Source of the DNA: Catellatospora sp. TT07R-123
GTDB taxonomy: Bacteria; Actinomycetota; Actinomycetes; Mycobacteriales; Micromonosporaceae
Direction: 5' to 3'
Length of the DNA stretch: 64,000 nucleotides
Assembly (NCBI RefSeq): GCF_018327705.1
Contig: NZ_BNEM01000001.1
Coordinates: forward strand, 2,542,001 to 2,606,000
Notes under the pieces: generated by a model
Seen by the model: the letters and a program-made list of their open reading frames with translations, nothing else
Databases searched by the model: none
Told to the model about the DNA's origin: nothing
Shown: positions 19,381 through 30,460 of the stretch, in pieces
Layout of the letters: each line of letters starts with the position of its first letter
How positions within the stretch are numbered: the stretch's first letter is position 1
Program-made: the position numbers and the translations under genes

Positions 19381-22050
19381 TCAGTGGTCGGCGGCGTTCC
19401 AGTCGGGGCCGGAGCCGACGGAGACCTCCAGGGGGACCGAGAGGTCTACGGCGCCGGCCATCTCGCGGCGGGCCAGTGCCTCCAGCGCGGTCCGCTCGCC
19501 GGGCGCGACCTCGAACACCAGCTCGTCGTGGACCTGGAGCAGCATCCGCGACACCAGGCCCTCGGCCTTCAGGGCCTTGTCGACCCGCAGCATGGCCAGC
19601 TTGATCACGTCGGCGGCCGAACCCTGGATCGGGGCGTTGAGCGCCATGCGCTCGGCCATCTCCCGGCGCTGCCGGTTGTCGCTGGTCAGGTCGGGCAGGT
19701 AGCGGCGGCGGCCCAGGATGGTGGCGGTGTAGCCGTCCTTGCGGGCCTGGTCGACGACCTCGTGCAGGTAGTCGCGCACCCCGCCGAAGCGGGCGAAGTA
19801 GTCCTCCATCAGCCCGGTCGCCTCGGCGGTCGAGATGCCCAGCTGCTGCGACAGTCCGTACGCGGAAAGGCCGTAGGCCAGGCCGTACGACATGGCCTTG
19901 ATGCGGCGGCGCTGCTCGGCGCTGACCTCGTCGGTGGCGAACACCTTCGACGCGACGGTGGTGTGCAGGTCCTCGCCGGAGGCGAACGCCTCGATCAGCC
20001 CGGCGTCGCCGGACAGGTGCGCCATGATCCGCATCTCGATCTGGCTGTAGTCGGCCGTCAGCAGCGACTCGTACCCGGAGCCGACCACGAAGGCGCGCCG
20101 GATGCGGCGGCCCTCCTCGGTGCGGATCGGCACGTTCTGCAGGTTCGGGTCGGTGCTGGACAGGCGGCCCGTCGCGGCCACGGTCTGGAAGAACGTGGTG
20201 TGGATGCGGCCGTCGTCGCTGACCGACTTGAGCAGGCCGTCGACGGTCGACTTCAGCTTGGCCACGTCCCGGTGGCGCAGCAGGTGCGTCAGCACCGGGT
20301 GCTCGCTCTGCTGGTGCAGCCACGCCAGCGCGTCGGCGTCGGTGGTGTACCCCGTCTTGATCTTCTTGGTCTTGGGCAGGTTCAGCTCGCCGAACAGGAT
20401 CTCCTGGAGCTGCTTGGGCGAGCCGAGGTTGAACTCGCGCCCCACCTCCGCGTACGCCGCCTGCGCCGCCGCCTTGACCTCGGCCGCGAACGTCGCCTCC
20501 AGCTCCGACAGGTAGTCGGTGTCGGCGGCGATGCCGATGCGCTCCATCGCGCCGAGCACCTCCACCAGCGGCAGCTCCAGCTCGGCCAGCAGCCGCTCGC
20601 CGCCGTCAGGGCCGAGTTCGGCCCCGATCGCGTCGACCAGGTCGAGCGTGGCGCGGGCGCGCAGCATCAGCGCCTCCTCCGCGGCCCGGTCGGGGGCGGC
20701 GTCGCCGAAGTCCAGGGTCAGCTGGCCGTTGCCGGCGGGCGCCTCGGTGCGCAGCTCGCGGTGCAGGTAGCGCAGCGCCAGGTCGGCCAGGTCGTAGGAG
20801 CGCTGGTCCGGCCGGGCCAGGTACGCCGCGAGCGCGGTGTCGCTGGCCAGCCCGTCCAGCGCCCAGCCCCGGGCCTGGAAGGCCAGCATGGCCGGCTTCG
20901 CGTCGTGGACCACCTTGGGCCGGTGCGGGTCGGCCAGCCAGGCCGCCAGGGCCGTCTCGTCGGCCGGGTCCAGCCCGGTCGGGTCGCACCACGCCGCCGC
21001 CTGCTCAGCCGCCAGGGCCAGGCCGGTCAGGTTGCCGGTGCCCCGGCCGAAGGTGCCGCTGACCGCGACGCCGACCGTGCCCCGGCCGTGCTCCTCCAGC
21101 CAGGCCGCGAGCGCACCGGGCTCCTCCAGCACGGTGCCGTCGAGGTCGAACCCGGCCTCGGCCTCCGGTTCGGCGGTGTCGAGGTACTGGTAGAGCCGGT
21201 CGCGCAGCACCCGGAACTGGAGCGTGTCGAAGACCTGGTGCACCGCCTCGCGGTCCCAGCTGGTCCACTGCGACTCGTCCAGCGGCAGCGGCAGCTCCAG
21301 GTCGTCGCGCAGCTTGTTGATCTGGTGGTTGCGCATCACCCCGGCCAGGTGCTCGCGCAGGCTCTCGCCGGCCTTGCCCTTGATCTCGTCGACGTGGGCG
21401 ATGACGCCGTCGAGGCCCTCGTACTGCGTGATCCACTTCGCGGCGGTCTTCGGGCCGACCCCGGGCACGCCGGGCAGGTTGTCGCTGGACTCGCCGACCA
21501 GGGCGGCCAGGTCGCGGTAGCGGTCGGGACCGACGCCGTACTTCTCGGTCACCGCGGCCGGGTCCATCCGGGCCAGGTCCGAGACGCCCTTCTTCGGGTA
21601 CAGCACCGTCACGTCCTTGGTGACCAGCTGGAACGCGTCGCGGTCACCGGTGCAGATCAGCACCCGCATCCCGGCCTCGCGGCCCTGCCGGGCCAGCGTG
21701 GCGATGATGTCGTCGGCCTCGAACCCGGCCAGCTCGACGTGGCGCACCCGCAGCGCGTCGAGCACCTCCTGCACCAGGCTGACCTGGCCCTTGAAGTCGC
21801 TCGGGGTCTCGGCGCGGCCCGCCTTGTACTCGGCGTACTGCTCGGTGCGGAAGGACTGGCGCGACACGTCGAAGGCGACGGCGATGTGGGTGGGCCGCTC
21901 GTCGCGCAGCACGTTGATCAGCATGGAGGTGAAGCCGTACACCGCGTTGGTGGGCTGGCCCGTGCTGGTGGAGAAGTTCTCCACGGGCAGGGCGAAGAAG
22001 GCCCGGTATGCCAGCGAGTGGCCGTCGAGCAGCAGCAGGGTCTCGGTCAC
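19381..22050 (-). CDS. polA: DNA polymerase I
   Basis: An 889-residue family A DNA polymerase for Okazaki-fragment processing and repair synthesis. The N-terminal third is the 5'-3' exonuclease (AFDVSRQSFRTEQYAEYKAGR, GDRDAFQL). The polymerase domain has motif A DYSQIEMR (Asp667), the O helix RRIKAMSYGLAYGLS, and motif C VHDELVFEV (Asp842, Glu843). The middle 3'-5' exonuclease domain is a shell: the DxE metal site reads VAV (TVGVAVSG), and no acidic residue follows the lysine in HDAKPAML. Proofreading is therefore predicted absent, as in other actinobacterial enzymes. Start is GTG. Confidence 0.97.
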   Translation of the reverse strand: MTETLLLLDGHSLAYRAFFALPVENFSTSTGQPTNAVYGFTSMLINVLRDERPTHIAVAFDVSRQSFRTEQYAEYKAGRAETPSDFKGQVSLVQEVLDALRVRHVELAGFEADDIIATLARQGREAGMRVLICTGDRDAFQLVTKDVTVLYPKKGVSDLARMDPAAVTEKYGVGPDRYRDLAALVGESSDNLPGVPGVGPKTAAKWITQYEGLDGVIAHVDEIKGKAGESLREHLAGVMRNHQINKLRDDLELPLPLDESQWTSWDREAVHQVFDTLQFRVLRDRLYQYLDTAEPEAEAGFDLDGTVLEEPGALAAWLEEHGRGTVGVAVSGTFGRGTGNLTGLALAAEQAAAWCDPTGLDPADETALAAWLADPHRPKVVHDAKPAMLAFQARGWALDGLASDTALAAYLARPDQRSYDLADLALRYLHRELRTEAPAGNGQLTLDFGDAAPDRAAEEALMLRARATLDLVDAIGAELGPDGGERLLAELELPLVEVLGAMERIGIAADTDYLSELEATFAAEVKAAAQAAYAEVGREFNLGSPKQLQEILFGELNLPKTKKIKTGYTTDADALAWLHQQSEHPVLTHLLRHRDVAKLKSTVDGLLKSVSDDGRIHTTFFQTVAATGRLSSTDPNLQNVPIRTEEGRRIRRAFVVGSGYESLLTADYSQIEMRIMAHLSGDAGLIEAFASGEDLHTTVASKVFATDEVSAEQRRRIKAMSYGLAYGLSAYGLSQQLGISTAEATGLMEDYFARFGGVRDYLHEVVDQARKDGYTATILGRRRYLPDLTSDNRQRREMAERMALNAPIQGSAADVIKLAMLRVDKALKAEGLVSRMLLQVHDELVFEVAPGERTALEALARREMAGAVDLSVPLEVSVGSGPDWNAADH

Positions 22051-22087
22051 CCGACGAGCTTATGCCCTGCCTCTGACGTGTTCGCCG

Positions 22088-22483
22088 CTACGGGGTCCGG
22101 GGCGCGGCCGGGTCGGTGATGCGCACGCCCACGGTTCCGTCCACGCCCCGGCGGACCCGGCTGCCCCACAGGGTGATCCGGCCGAGCAGGCCGTACTTCT
22201 TGATCAGGAGCTCGCGGACGGCGGCGGTGGCCGGCGCGTCCATCAGCCGGGCGCGGGCCGGGATGGTCGGCCCGGTGACCTTGCCGCGTACGTCGCAGTC
22301 GCTGATGGTCACCTTGCTGCTGCGCCGCAGCCGCTTGACCTTGCCGCTGTCCGACACGGTCCACACGACGATGTCGGCCCCGTCGCGCACCGCCCACACC
22401 GGCGTCGGCACCGCCCGCCCGTCCCGACGGAACGTGGTCAGCAGCAGGTAGTTCCCGAAAGGCAGATCCGCGACGCTCGGCAT
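22088..22483 (-). CDS. PPOX-class F420-dependent oxidoreductase-like protein
   Basis: A 131-residue split-barrel flavin/F420-binding protein. Early FGNYLLLTTFRRDGRAVPTPVWAV, then DIVVWTVSDSGKVKRLRRSSKVTISDCDVRGK, match the TIGR03666-like PPOX family that uses coenzyme F420 in actinobacteria. The ATG at 22483 was chosen over a GTG three codons upstream because AGGG lies at a better distance. Reaction and substrate are unknown for most of the family. It sits upstream of polA on the same strand with a 37 bp gap, so cotranscription is possible. Confidence 0.85.
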   Translation of the reverse strand: MPSVADLPFGNYLLLTTFRRDGRAVPTPVWAVRDGADIVVWTVSDSGKVKRLRRSSKVTISDCDVRGKVTGPTIPARARLMDAPATAAVRELLIKKYGLLGRITLWGSRVRRGVDGTVGVRITDPAAPRTP

Positions 22484-22514
22484 ACCCGGCACCCTACCGC
22501 CCCGCTTTCCGCGA

Positions 22515-22575
22515 GTCGATCAGGAAGCTGTGCCCCCGACACACCGTCGAGCCGCGCCATAAGTTCATGATCGAC
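22515..22575 (+). repeat. Intergenic repeat family 2, copy B
   Basis: 61 nt, bounded by GTCGATCA and TGATCGAC, differing from copy A at only a few positions. It lies between two minus-strand genes, directly upstream of the PPOX gene. Confidence 0.88.
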
Positions 22576-22627
22576 GCGGCGATGAGGGGCGGGATGAGGG
22601 GCGGGGCGAGGAGCGGGGACGGGGCGG

Positions 22628-23415
<788 letters not shown>

Positions 23416-23419
<4 letters not shown>

Positions 23420-24399
23420 ATCGGCTCCCCACCGTGCTCGGCGGCCAGGCCCTTGAGCTTGAGCTTGGCCTGCCCGGCGCGGCCGTAGCCGCGCCCGAAG
23501 TGGCGTTCGAGGAAGTACTGCCCGATCAGCAGCAGGCTGACCAGGAACAGGTACCAGAGGATCGCGGCGACGTACATCGGGAAGATCTGGAAGGTGCGCT
23601 TGCCGATCGCGTCGAGCTGGAAGAACAGCTCGGTCGTCACCGGTACGACGATGAGCAGCGAGGTGTCCTTGAGCATCGCGATCGTCTCGTTGCCGGTCGG
23701 CGGGATGATCACCCGCATCGCCTGCGGCAGCACCACCCGCCGCAGCGCCTGGAACCGGCTCATGCCCAGCGCCGTCGCCGCCTCCTGCTGGCCCGGGTCG
23801 ACCGACAGCATGCCCGCCCGCACGATCTCGGCCATGTACGCCGCCTCCGACAGCGCCAGGCCCAGGATGCCGACGACGAAGCCGCTGAGCAGCGCCCGGG
23901 TCTCGACACCGCCCACCCGCCAGGTCGCGTTCTCGATGCCGAACAGGCCGCCGATCCAGCGGTCGAACGGCACCCCGAACTCCAGCCGCGGCCACAGGAT
24001 GCCCAGGTTGCCCAGCACCGCCAGCAGCACCAGCCGCGGCACGGCCCGGAAGAACCACGTGTACGCCCACGAGGTGCCGCGCAGGATCGGGTTCTCCGAC
24101 AGCCGCGCCACCGCCACCAGGATGCCCAGCACCACGCCGATGATCATCGAGCAGACCGTGATCGAGACCGTGCCCCACAGGCCCCGCAGCACCGGCGGCG
24201 TGAACATGTTCGAGAACATGAACTGCCACTGGAAGGCGCTGTTGGTCAGCAGCAGGTGCAGGAACATCGCCACGAGCAGAGCGATCACCCCGATCGCCAC
24301 CCACCGGCCCGGGTGCCGGACCGGGATCGCCTTGATGGGGTCGGGCGGGCGCGGCGCCGGCAGCGGGACCGGCGAGGACGAGGGCGACGGCGTGGACAT
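23416..24399 (-). CDS. Polar amino acid ABC transporter, permease
   Basis: A 327-residue inner-membrane permease of the HisM/GlnP type. After a Pro/Ser-rich cytoplasmic N-terminus (about 25 residues) come about six membrane segments. The EAA loop, which docks the ATPase, reads [31 protein letters not shown]. Only one permease gene is present, so a homodimer is expected. It begins 6 bp after the binding-protein gene and overlaps the ATPase gene. Confidence 0.93.
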
Positions 24400-24405
24400 G
24401 GCGCG

Positions 24406-25284
24406 CTACGGGTTGATCTGGGAGCTCGGCACCGCGCCGCCCGCGACGCCCCACTGGTCCAGGATCTTCTGGTACGTGCCGTCCTTGATCAACGCGTCCA
24501 CGGCACCCTGCACCGCCTCGGCGAACTGCTGCTGCTCCTTGGGCACCACGTACCCGTAGGGCGCGGCGTCGTAGATGTCGCCGAGCAGCTCCAGCTGGCC
24601 GTTGGACTGCTTCACCGCGTACGCCGCGACCGGGGAGTCGGCGAGCATCGCGTCGTCCTTGCCGGAGACCACCGCGGCGGCGGCCGCGTCCTGGCCCGGG
24701 TACGGCTCGATGGTGATCTCGGGCTTGCCCGCCGCCTTGCAGGCGTCGTTCTTCTTGGCGATGTCCTCGGCCTGCACGGTGTCGCGCTGCACCGCCACGC
24801 GCTTGCCGCACGGGTTGTTCGGGTCGATCCCGGCCGGGTTGCCCTTCTTCGTCGCCCACTGGGTGCCCGCGTTGTAGTAGCTGACCATCAGGGCCTGCTT
24901 GACGCGCTCCGGGTTGATGGTGAACGACGAGACGCCGACCTCGTACTTGCCGGAGCCGACGCCGGGGATGATGTCGCCGAACGTGGCCGGCTGGAACTCC
25001 GCCTGGAGGCCGAGCTTGGCGGCGACGGCTTTGAACAGGTCGACGTCCCAGCCCTGGACGGTCTTGCCGTCGGCGGCCAGGGACTCGTTCGGCGGGTAGG
25101 TGGCGTCGGTGCCGACGAGGATCTTGCCGTCGGACTTGACCGAGTCCGGCACCTTGGCGGCCAGCGCGGCGTCGGCCGACACGCTGGGCGCGGCCCCGCT
25201 CGGGCTCTCCGATCCGCCGCCGCAGGCACTCAATCCGAGAGCGAGGGCGGCCACCACGCCGACCGGAATCAGTCTCTTGAGCAC
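24406..25284 (-). CDS. Polar amino acid ABC transporter, substrate-binding lipoprotein
   Basis: A 292-residue binding protein. The signal peptide ends in the lipobox LSAC with Cys21 as the lipid anchor. The mature protein is a family 3 periplasmic-type receptor: [12 protein letters not shown], then [15 protein letters not shown], and [14 protein letters not shown]. Two cysteines (NPCGKR, NDACKA) might form a disulfide. Glutamate/glutamine-type ligands are likely. The start is GTG with AAAGGGG ahead of it. It is the first gene of a three-gene operon, with an inverted repeat in its promoter region. Confidence 0.93.
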   Translation of the reverse strand: MLKRLIPVGVVAALALGLSACGGGSESPSGAAPSVSADAALAAKVPDSVKSDGKILVGTDATYPPNESLAADGKTVQGWDVDLFKAVAAKLGLQAEFQPATFGDIIPGVGSGKYEVGVSSFTINPERVKQALMVSYYNAGTQWATKKGNPAGIDPNNPCGKRVAVQRDTVQAEDIAKKNDACKAAGKPEITIEPYPGQDAAAAAVVSGKDDAMLADSPVAAYAVKQSNGQLELLGDIYDAAPYGYVVPKEQQQFAEAVQGAVDALIKDGTYQKILDQWGVAGGAVPSSQINP

Positions 25285-25297
25285 GTAGATCCCCTTT

Positions 25298-25326
25298 GCG
25301 TACCGTATGTAGATTCACGGTAACGC
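25298..25326. promoter_or_regulatory. Inverted repeat in the promoter region of the amino acid ABC operon
   Basis: Plus strand: GCGTACCGT (25298-25306), ten bases, then ACGGTAACGC (25317-25326), arms TACCGT/ACGGTA exact. It lies 14-42 bases upstream of the binding-protein start, a suitable place for a repressor. The regulator is not recognised. Confidence 0.35.
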
Positions 25327-25348
25327 AAAGTGAGACCCCGTAAACGCA

Positions 25349-25391
25349 ACTGCGCGGAAGCGCCCGGCGAAACCGGGCCCTTCCGCGCAGT
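25349..25391 (-). terminator. Terminator of the branched-chain amino acid transport operon
   Basis: ACTGCGCGGAAG pairs with CTTCCGCGCAGT (12 bp), and inside it GCCCGG pairs with CCGGGC around GCGAAA-type loop bases. It follows the livF stop by 12 bp on the minus strand. Confidence 0.82.
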
Positions 25392-25403
25392 CGGCGTCCA
25401 GTG

Positions 25404-26114
25404 TCAGGCGACGCCGAGGTAGGCGGCCTTCACGGCGGGGTCGTGCAGCAGGTCCGCGCCCGTCCCCTCCTTGACGATGCTGCCCGTCTCCAGCACGTAC
25501 GCCCGGTGCGCCCGCGACAGCGCCTGCTGCGCGTTCTGCTCCACCACCAGCACGGTCGTACCCTGCTTATTGATCTCCGTGATGATGTTGAAGATCTGCT
25601 GGATCAGCATCGGCGCCAGGCCCATCGACGGCTCGTCGAGCAGCAGCAGCTTCGGCCGGCCCATCAGCGCCCGGCCCACCGCGAGCATCTGCTGCTCGCC
25701 GCCGGACAGGGTGCCGCCCTGCTGCCTGATGCGCTCCTGGAGCCGCGGGAACAGCCCGAACACCCGCTCCATGTCGGCGGCGATCCCGGCGGCGTCGCGT
25801 CGCATGTACGCGCCCATCTCCAGGTTCTCCCTGACCGTCATGCCCGGGAACACGCCCCGGCCCTCCGGCGACTGGCAGATGCCCCGCACCACGCGCAGGT
25901 CGGCGCGCAGCTTGGAGATGTCCTCGCCGTTGAAGCGGATCGCGCCCGAGGCGATCGGCCGCAGACCGGAGACGGCCCGCATCGTGGTGGACTTGCCGGC
26001 GCCGTTGGCGCCGATCAGGGCCACGATCTCACCCTCGTTGACGTGCAGGCTGATGCCGTGCAGCGCCTGGATCCGCCCGTACAGCAGGGTGATGTTGTCG
26101 ATCTCAAGCAGCAT
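25404..26114 (-). CDS. livF: Branched-chain amino acid ABC transporter ATP-binding protein LivF
   Basis: A 236-residue ATPase of the LivF type, one of the two energy-coupling subunits of high-affinity leucine/isoleucine/valine uptake. Walker [10 protein letters not shown], signature [15 protein letters not shown] and Walker [14 protein letters not shown] are intact, and the H-loop region [14 protein letters not shown] is the LivF version with Glu-Gln. Its start overlaps the livG stop by 11 bp. It is the last gene of livKHMGF and is followed by a hairpin terminator. Confidence 0.95.
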   Translation of the reverse strand: MLLEIDNITLLYGRIQALHGISLHVNEGEIVALIGANGAGKSTTMRAVSGLRPIASGAIRFNGEDISKLRADLRVVRGICQSPEGRGVFPGMTVRENLEMGAYMRRDAAGIAADMERVFGLFPRLQERIRQQGGTLSGGEQQMLAVGRALMGRPKLLLLDEPSMGLAPMLIQQIFNIITEINKQGTTVLVVEQNAQQALSRAHRAYVLETGSIVKEGTGADLLHDPAVKAAYLGVA

Positions 26115-26875
26115 CGGGGACTCCCAGGTACGCAGCGATCACCTTCGGGTTGTCCCGCACCTCGGCGGGGGTGCCCTCGGCGATCTTCCTGCCGAACTCC
26201 AGCACCACGATCCGGTCGGTGACCTCCATGACCAGGCGCATGTCGTGCTCGATGAGCAGCACGGTCACACCCGAGTCGCGGATCTTGCGGATCAGCTCCA
26301 GCAGCGCGACCTTCTCGGACGGGTTGAAGCCGGCGGCCGGCTCGTCCAGGCACAGCAGCGTCGGGTTCGTGGCCAGCGCCCGGGCGATCTCCAGCCGCCG
26401 CTGGTCGCCGTAGGGCAGGTTGCGCGCCAGGTCGCTGGACCGGGCGGTGATGCCGACGAAATCCAGCAGCTGGTGCGCCCGCTTGACCGCGCTGCGCTCC
26501 TCGCTCCAGAACCGGGGCAGCCGCAGCAGCGCGCTCGGCACGCTGGTCTTGTGGTGCGCGTCCGCGCCCACCAGCACGTTCTCCAGCGCCGTCATCTCCG
26601 GGAAGAGACGGATGTTCTGGAACGTGCGGGCGATGCCCATCTTGGTGATCCGGTTGCGCTTCTGGCCCGGCACCCGCTTGCCCTGGAACCGGATGTCGCC
26701 CTCGGTCGGCAGGTACACGCCGGTCATGGCGTTGAAGCAGGTGGTCTTGCCGGCGCCGTTCGGGCCGATCAGGCCGAGGATCTCGCCCTCGTAGATGGCG
26801 AAGTCGACCTTGTCCAGCGCCACCACGCCGCCGAAGCGGAGCGTGACGTTGTCGACCTCCAGCAGTGGCTTGCGC

Positions 26876-26883
<8 letters not shown>
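26104..26883 (-). CDS. livG: Branched-chain amino acid ABC transporter ATP-binding protein LivG
   Basis: A 259-residue ATPase of the LivG type, partner of LivF. Walker A GPNGAGKTT, then the LivG-specific IARTFQNIRLFPEM, signature region LPYGDQRRLEIARAL, Walker B LLCLDEPAAGFNP and the switch His in LLIEHDMRLVMEV are all present. The signature lacks the usual Ser-Gly-Gly, which is normal for this subfamily. It overlaps livM by 8 bp and livF by 11 bp, so the subunits are translationally coupled. Confidence 0.95.
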
Positions 26884-28041
<1,158 letters not shown>

Positions 28042-28045
<4 letters not shown>

Positions 28046-28992
28046 GCGCGTGCCCTCCCCAGCGACTCACCCAGGATGCCGGTCGGCCGGAACATCAGCA
28101 GCGCGATCAGCGCGACGAAGGCCACCAGGTCACGGAAGTTCGAGCCGAACAGCGCCGAGGCGTAGTTCTCCACCACACCGAGCAGCAGGCCGCCCAGCAG
28201 CGCACCGCGCAGGTTGCCGATACCACCCAGCACCGCCGCGGTGAAGGCCTTGATACCCAGCAGGAAGCCCACGTTGAACTTGGTGAAGCCGTACTTCATG
28301 TTGGCGAACACGGCGCCGACACCGGCCATCACACCGCCGATGAGGAACACCAGGCCGATGATGCGGCCCTTGTTCACGCCCATCAGCGCCGCGGCGTCCG
28401 GGTCCTGCGCCACCGCGCGCACGCCCCGGCCCATCCGGGTCTTGTTGATGAACCAGTCCAGGCCGACCATCATCAGCAGCGCACCCACCACGATGACGAT
28501 CTGGACCGTGGTGATCTCAGCGCCGAGGACCTTGAACAGGACCTTGTTCGACACCACTTCCGGCATGCCGAAGGGGGCGCGGTCGGTGTAGATGCCGACC
28601 GACTCCATGATCACGTACGAGGCGCCGATGGCGCTGATGAGGAACGCCAGGGGTGGGGCGTTCCGCCGCCGCAACGGGCGGTAGGCGGCCAGTTCCACTG
28701 CCACGGCGGTCACCGACGAGGCCGCGGTCGCCGCTATCAGGCCGAGGACCACCACACCGATGCAGGTGAGGACACCGACCGGGTTGTGGTTCTGGTCGTA
28801 GCCCATCCACTGCCAGACGTACATGGCGGCGAAGGTGCCCACCATGAAGACCTCGGAGTGGGCGAAGTTGATGAGGCGCAGGACGCCGTAGACGAGGGTG
28901 TAGCCGAGGGCGACGAGTGCGTAGATGGCGCCCTGGGTCAGCCCCGTGGTGGTCAGTTCCGAGAAATTCCGGAACAGCTCGGAGAAATCCAC
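28042..28992 (-). CDS. livH: Branched-chain amino acid ABC transporter permease LivH
   Basis: A 316-residue permease with about eight membrane segments. Family landmarks are GAIYALVALGYTLVYGVLRLINFAHSEVFM near the N-terminus, the coupling loop MGRGVRAVAQDPDAAALMGV, and a C-terminal RPTGILGE. The GTG at 28992 (protein start VDFSELFRNF) was chosen because GGAG lies six bases upstream; a longer frame begins inside the intercistronic hairpin. It is the first gene after livK, behind a hairpin that probably lowers its expression relative to the binding protein. Confidence 0.94.
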
Positions 28993-29020
28993 GTGGTGCT
29001 CCTGGTGAGAGGGCCTAAGG

Positions 29021-29055
29021 GTCGTGGCCGGGAGCCAGCTGCTCCCGGCCACGAC
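29021..29055 (-). terminator. Intercistronic hairpin between livK and livH
   Basis: GTCGTGGCCGGGAGC and its complement form a perfect 15 bp stem with loop CAGCT. A small second stem, CTGATC/GATCAG (29081-29096), lies right after the livK stop. Partial termination or message protection here would give more binding protein than permease, as is common in such operons. Confidence 0.75.
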
Positions 29056-29097
29056 AGATCACGAATCCGCGGTACGCGAACTGATCATGCGATCAGA

Positions 29098-30261
29098 TCA
29101 GCCCTTGGGGATCTCGACCTTCGGAACGACCGCGCCGGCCTTGACCTCGAACGCCCACACCAGCACCTGGGTCGGGTCGAGCTCGCCGTTCTTCTCGAAC
29201 TTGTAGGTCACACCGGTCGCCGAACCGACGGCGTTGTAGCCGTCGATGAAGGCCAGCATGTCGGCGCGGGTGGTCTTCCCGGCCTTGATACCCGCGAGGA
29301 AGATGTTGGCGATGTCGTACGACACGTCGGCGTAGGTGCCCGGCTCGGCGCCGTTCAGGGCCTTGTAGTCGGCCACGAACGTGCCCTTGGCCGCGGTGGC
29401 CGGGGCGCAGGGGCAGGTCAGGACGGTGCCCTCGGCAGCCGCGTCGCCCGCGACCTTCACGAAGTTGGCGTCGTTGACGCCGTCACCGGCGACCATGGTG
29501 CCGGTCCAGCCGGCGGCACGCAGCTGCTTGAGCAGCAGGCCGGCCTCGGTGTAGTAACCGCCGTAGAACAGCGCGGTGGCGCCGCTGCTCTTGACCTTGG
29601 CCACGGTGGCGGCGAAGTCGGTCTGCTTGACCTGGACCTTGTCCTGGCCGGCGACGGTGCCCAGCACCTTGACGACCTCGACCGACAGACCGGCGCCGTA
29701 CGCGGACTGGTCGTCCACGACGTAGGTCTTCTCAGCCTTCAGCACGTCCTTGATGTAGCGGCCGGCGGCCGGGCCCTGGGCCAGGTCGTTGCCCACGCCA
29801 CGGTGGAACACGCCCCAGTCCTTGTCGCTCAGGCTCGGACGGGTCGCGGACGGCGTGATGATCGGCAGGGTGGCACCCTTGAAGGTGTCCAGGCTCGCCT
29901 CGGTCTCACCCGAGAACGCCGGGCCGACGATGCCGATGACCTTGGTGTCACCGGCGGCCTTGGTGGCCAGCGCCGGGGCCTTGGCCGGGTCGCCCTGGGA
30001 GTCGTACTCCTCGAGCAGGACCTTGCAGTCCGCGTGGTCCTTGTTGTACTGCTCAAGCGCGAGCTTCACGCCGTTGCGCATGTGAATGCCGAGACCGGCC
30101 GCGTCGCCCGTCAGGGCGCCGAAGAAGCCGAGCTTCAGGTCGCACACCTTCGAACCGGCGCCAGGGGTGCCGGCGTCGTCCTTCTTGCATGCCGCGGCGC
30201 CGCCGGCGACGAGCGCCAGAATGGCGACGCCCCCGAGCACCCGTGCGAGTTGCTGCCTCAA
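29098..30261 (-). CDS. livK: Branched-chain amino acid ABC transporter substrate-binding lipoprotein LivK
   Basis: A 387-residue receptor of the LivJ/LivK (type 1 periplasmic fold) family. The start is a TTG, chosen because GGAGGG sits eight bases upstream and it opens a clean lipoprotein signal ending GAAAC, with Cys25 lipidated. The mature protein begins KVCDLKLGFFGALTGDAAGLG and contains VIGIVGPAFSGETEASLDTF and the FYGGYYTEAGLLLKQLR region. It captures leucine, isoleucine or valine, or a similar ligand, for the LivHMGF channel. It heads the operon. A run of odd upstream coding-like frame exists but lacks a start signal. Confidence 0.93.
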   Translation of the reverse strand: MRQQLARVLGGVAILALVAGGAAACKKDDAGTPGAGSKVCDLKLGFFGALTGDAAGLGIHMRNGVKLALEQYNKDHADCKVLLEEYDSQGDPAKAPALATKAAGDTKVIGIVGPAFSGETEASLDTFKGATLPIITPSATRPSLSDKDWGVFHRGVGNDLAQGPAAGRYIKDVLKAEKTYVVDDQSAYGAGLSVEVVKVLGTVAGQDKVQVKQTDFAATVAKVKSSGATALFYGGYYTEAGLLLKQLRAAGWTGTMVAGDGVNDANFVKVAGDAAAEGTVLTCPCAPATAAKGTFVADYKALNGAEPGTYADVSYDIANIFLAGIKAGKTTRADMLAFIDGYNAVGSATGVTYKFEKNGELDPTQVLVWAFEVKAGAVVPKVEIPKG

Positions 30262-30460
30262 GGCTGGAACCCTCCTCCATCCGAGATCCGGGTCGATCCA
30301 CCGCCGCCTGGCGGCGACCGGGCACCGGACCAGACCGTGTACCACGATCTGGGCTGGGACGTTATCCCAACCGGCGCCGAAGTAGTAAGACCTCGCTGAA
30401 GGGTTGACCCAACCGTTACTTGACCAGCCGCGCGAGGTCACCCGCCCAGGTGGCGGCCCG

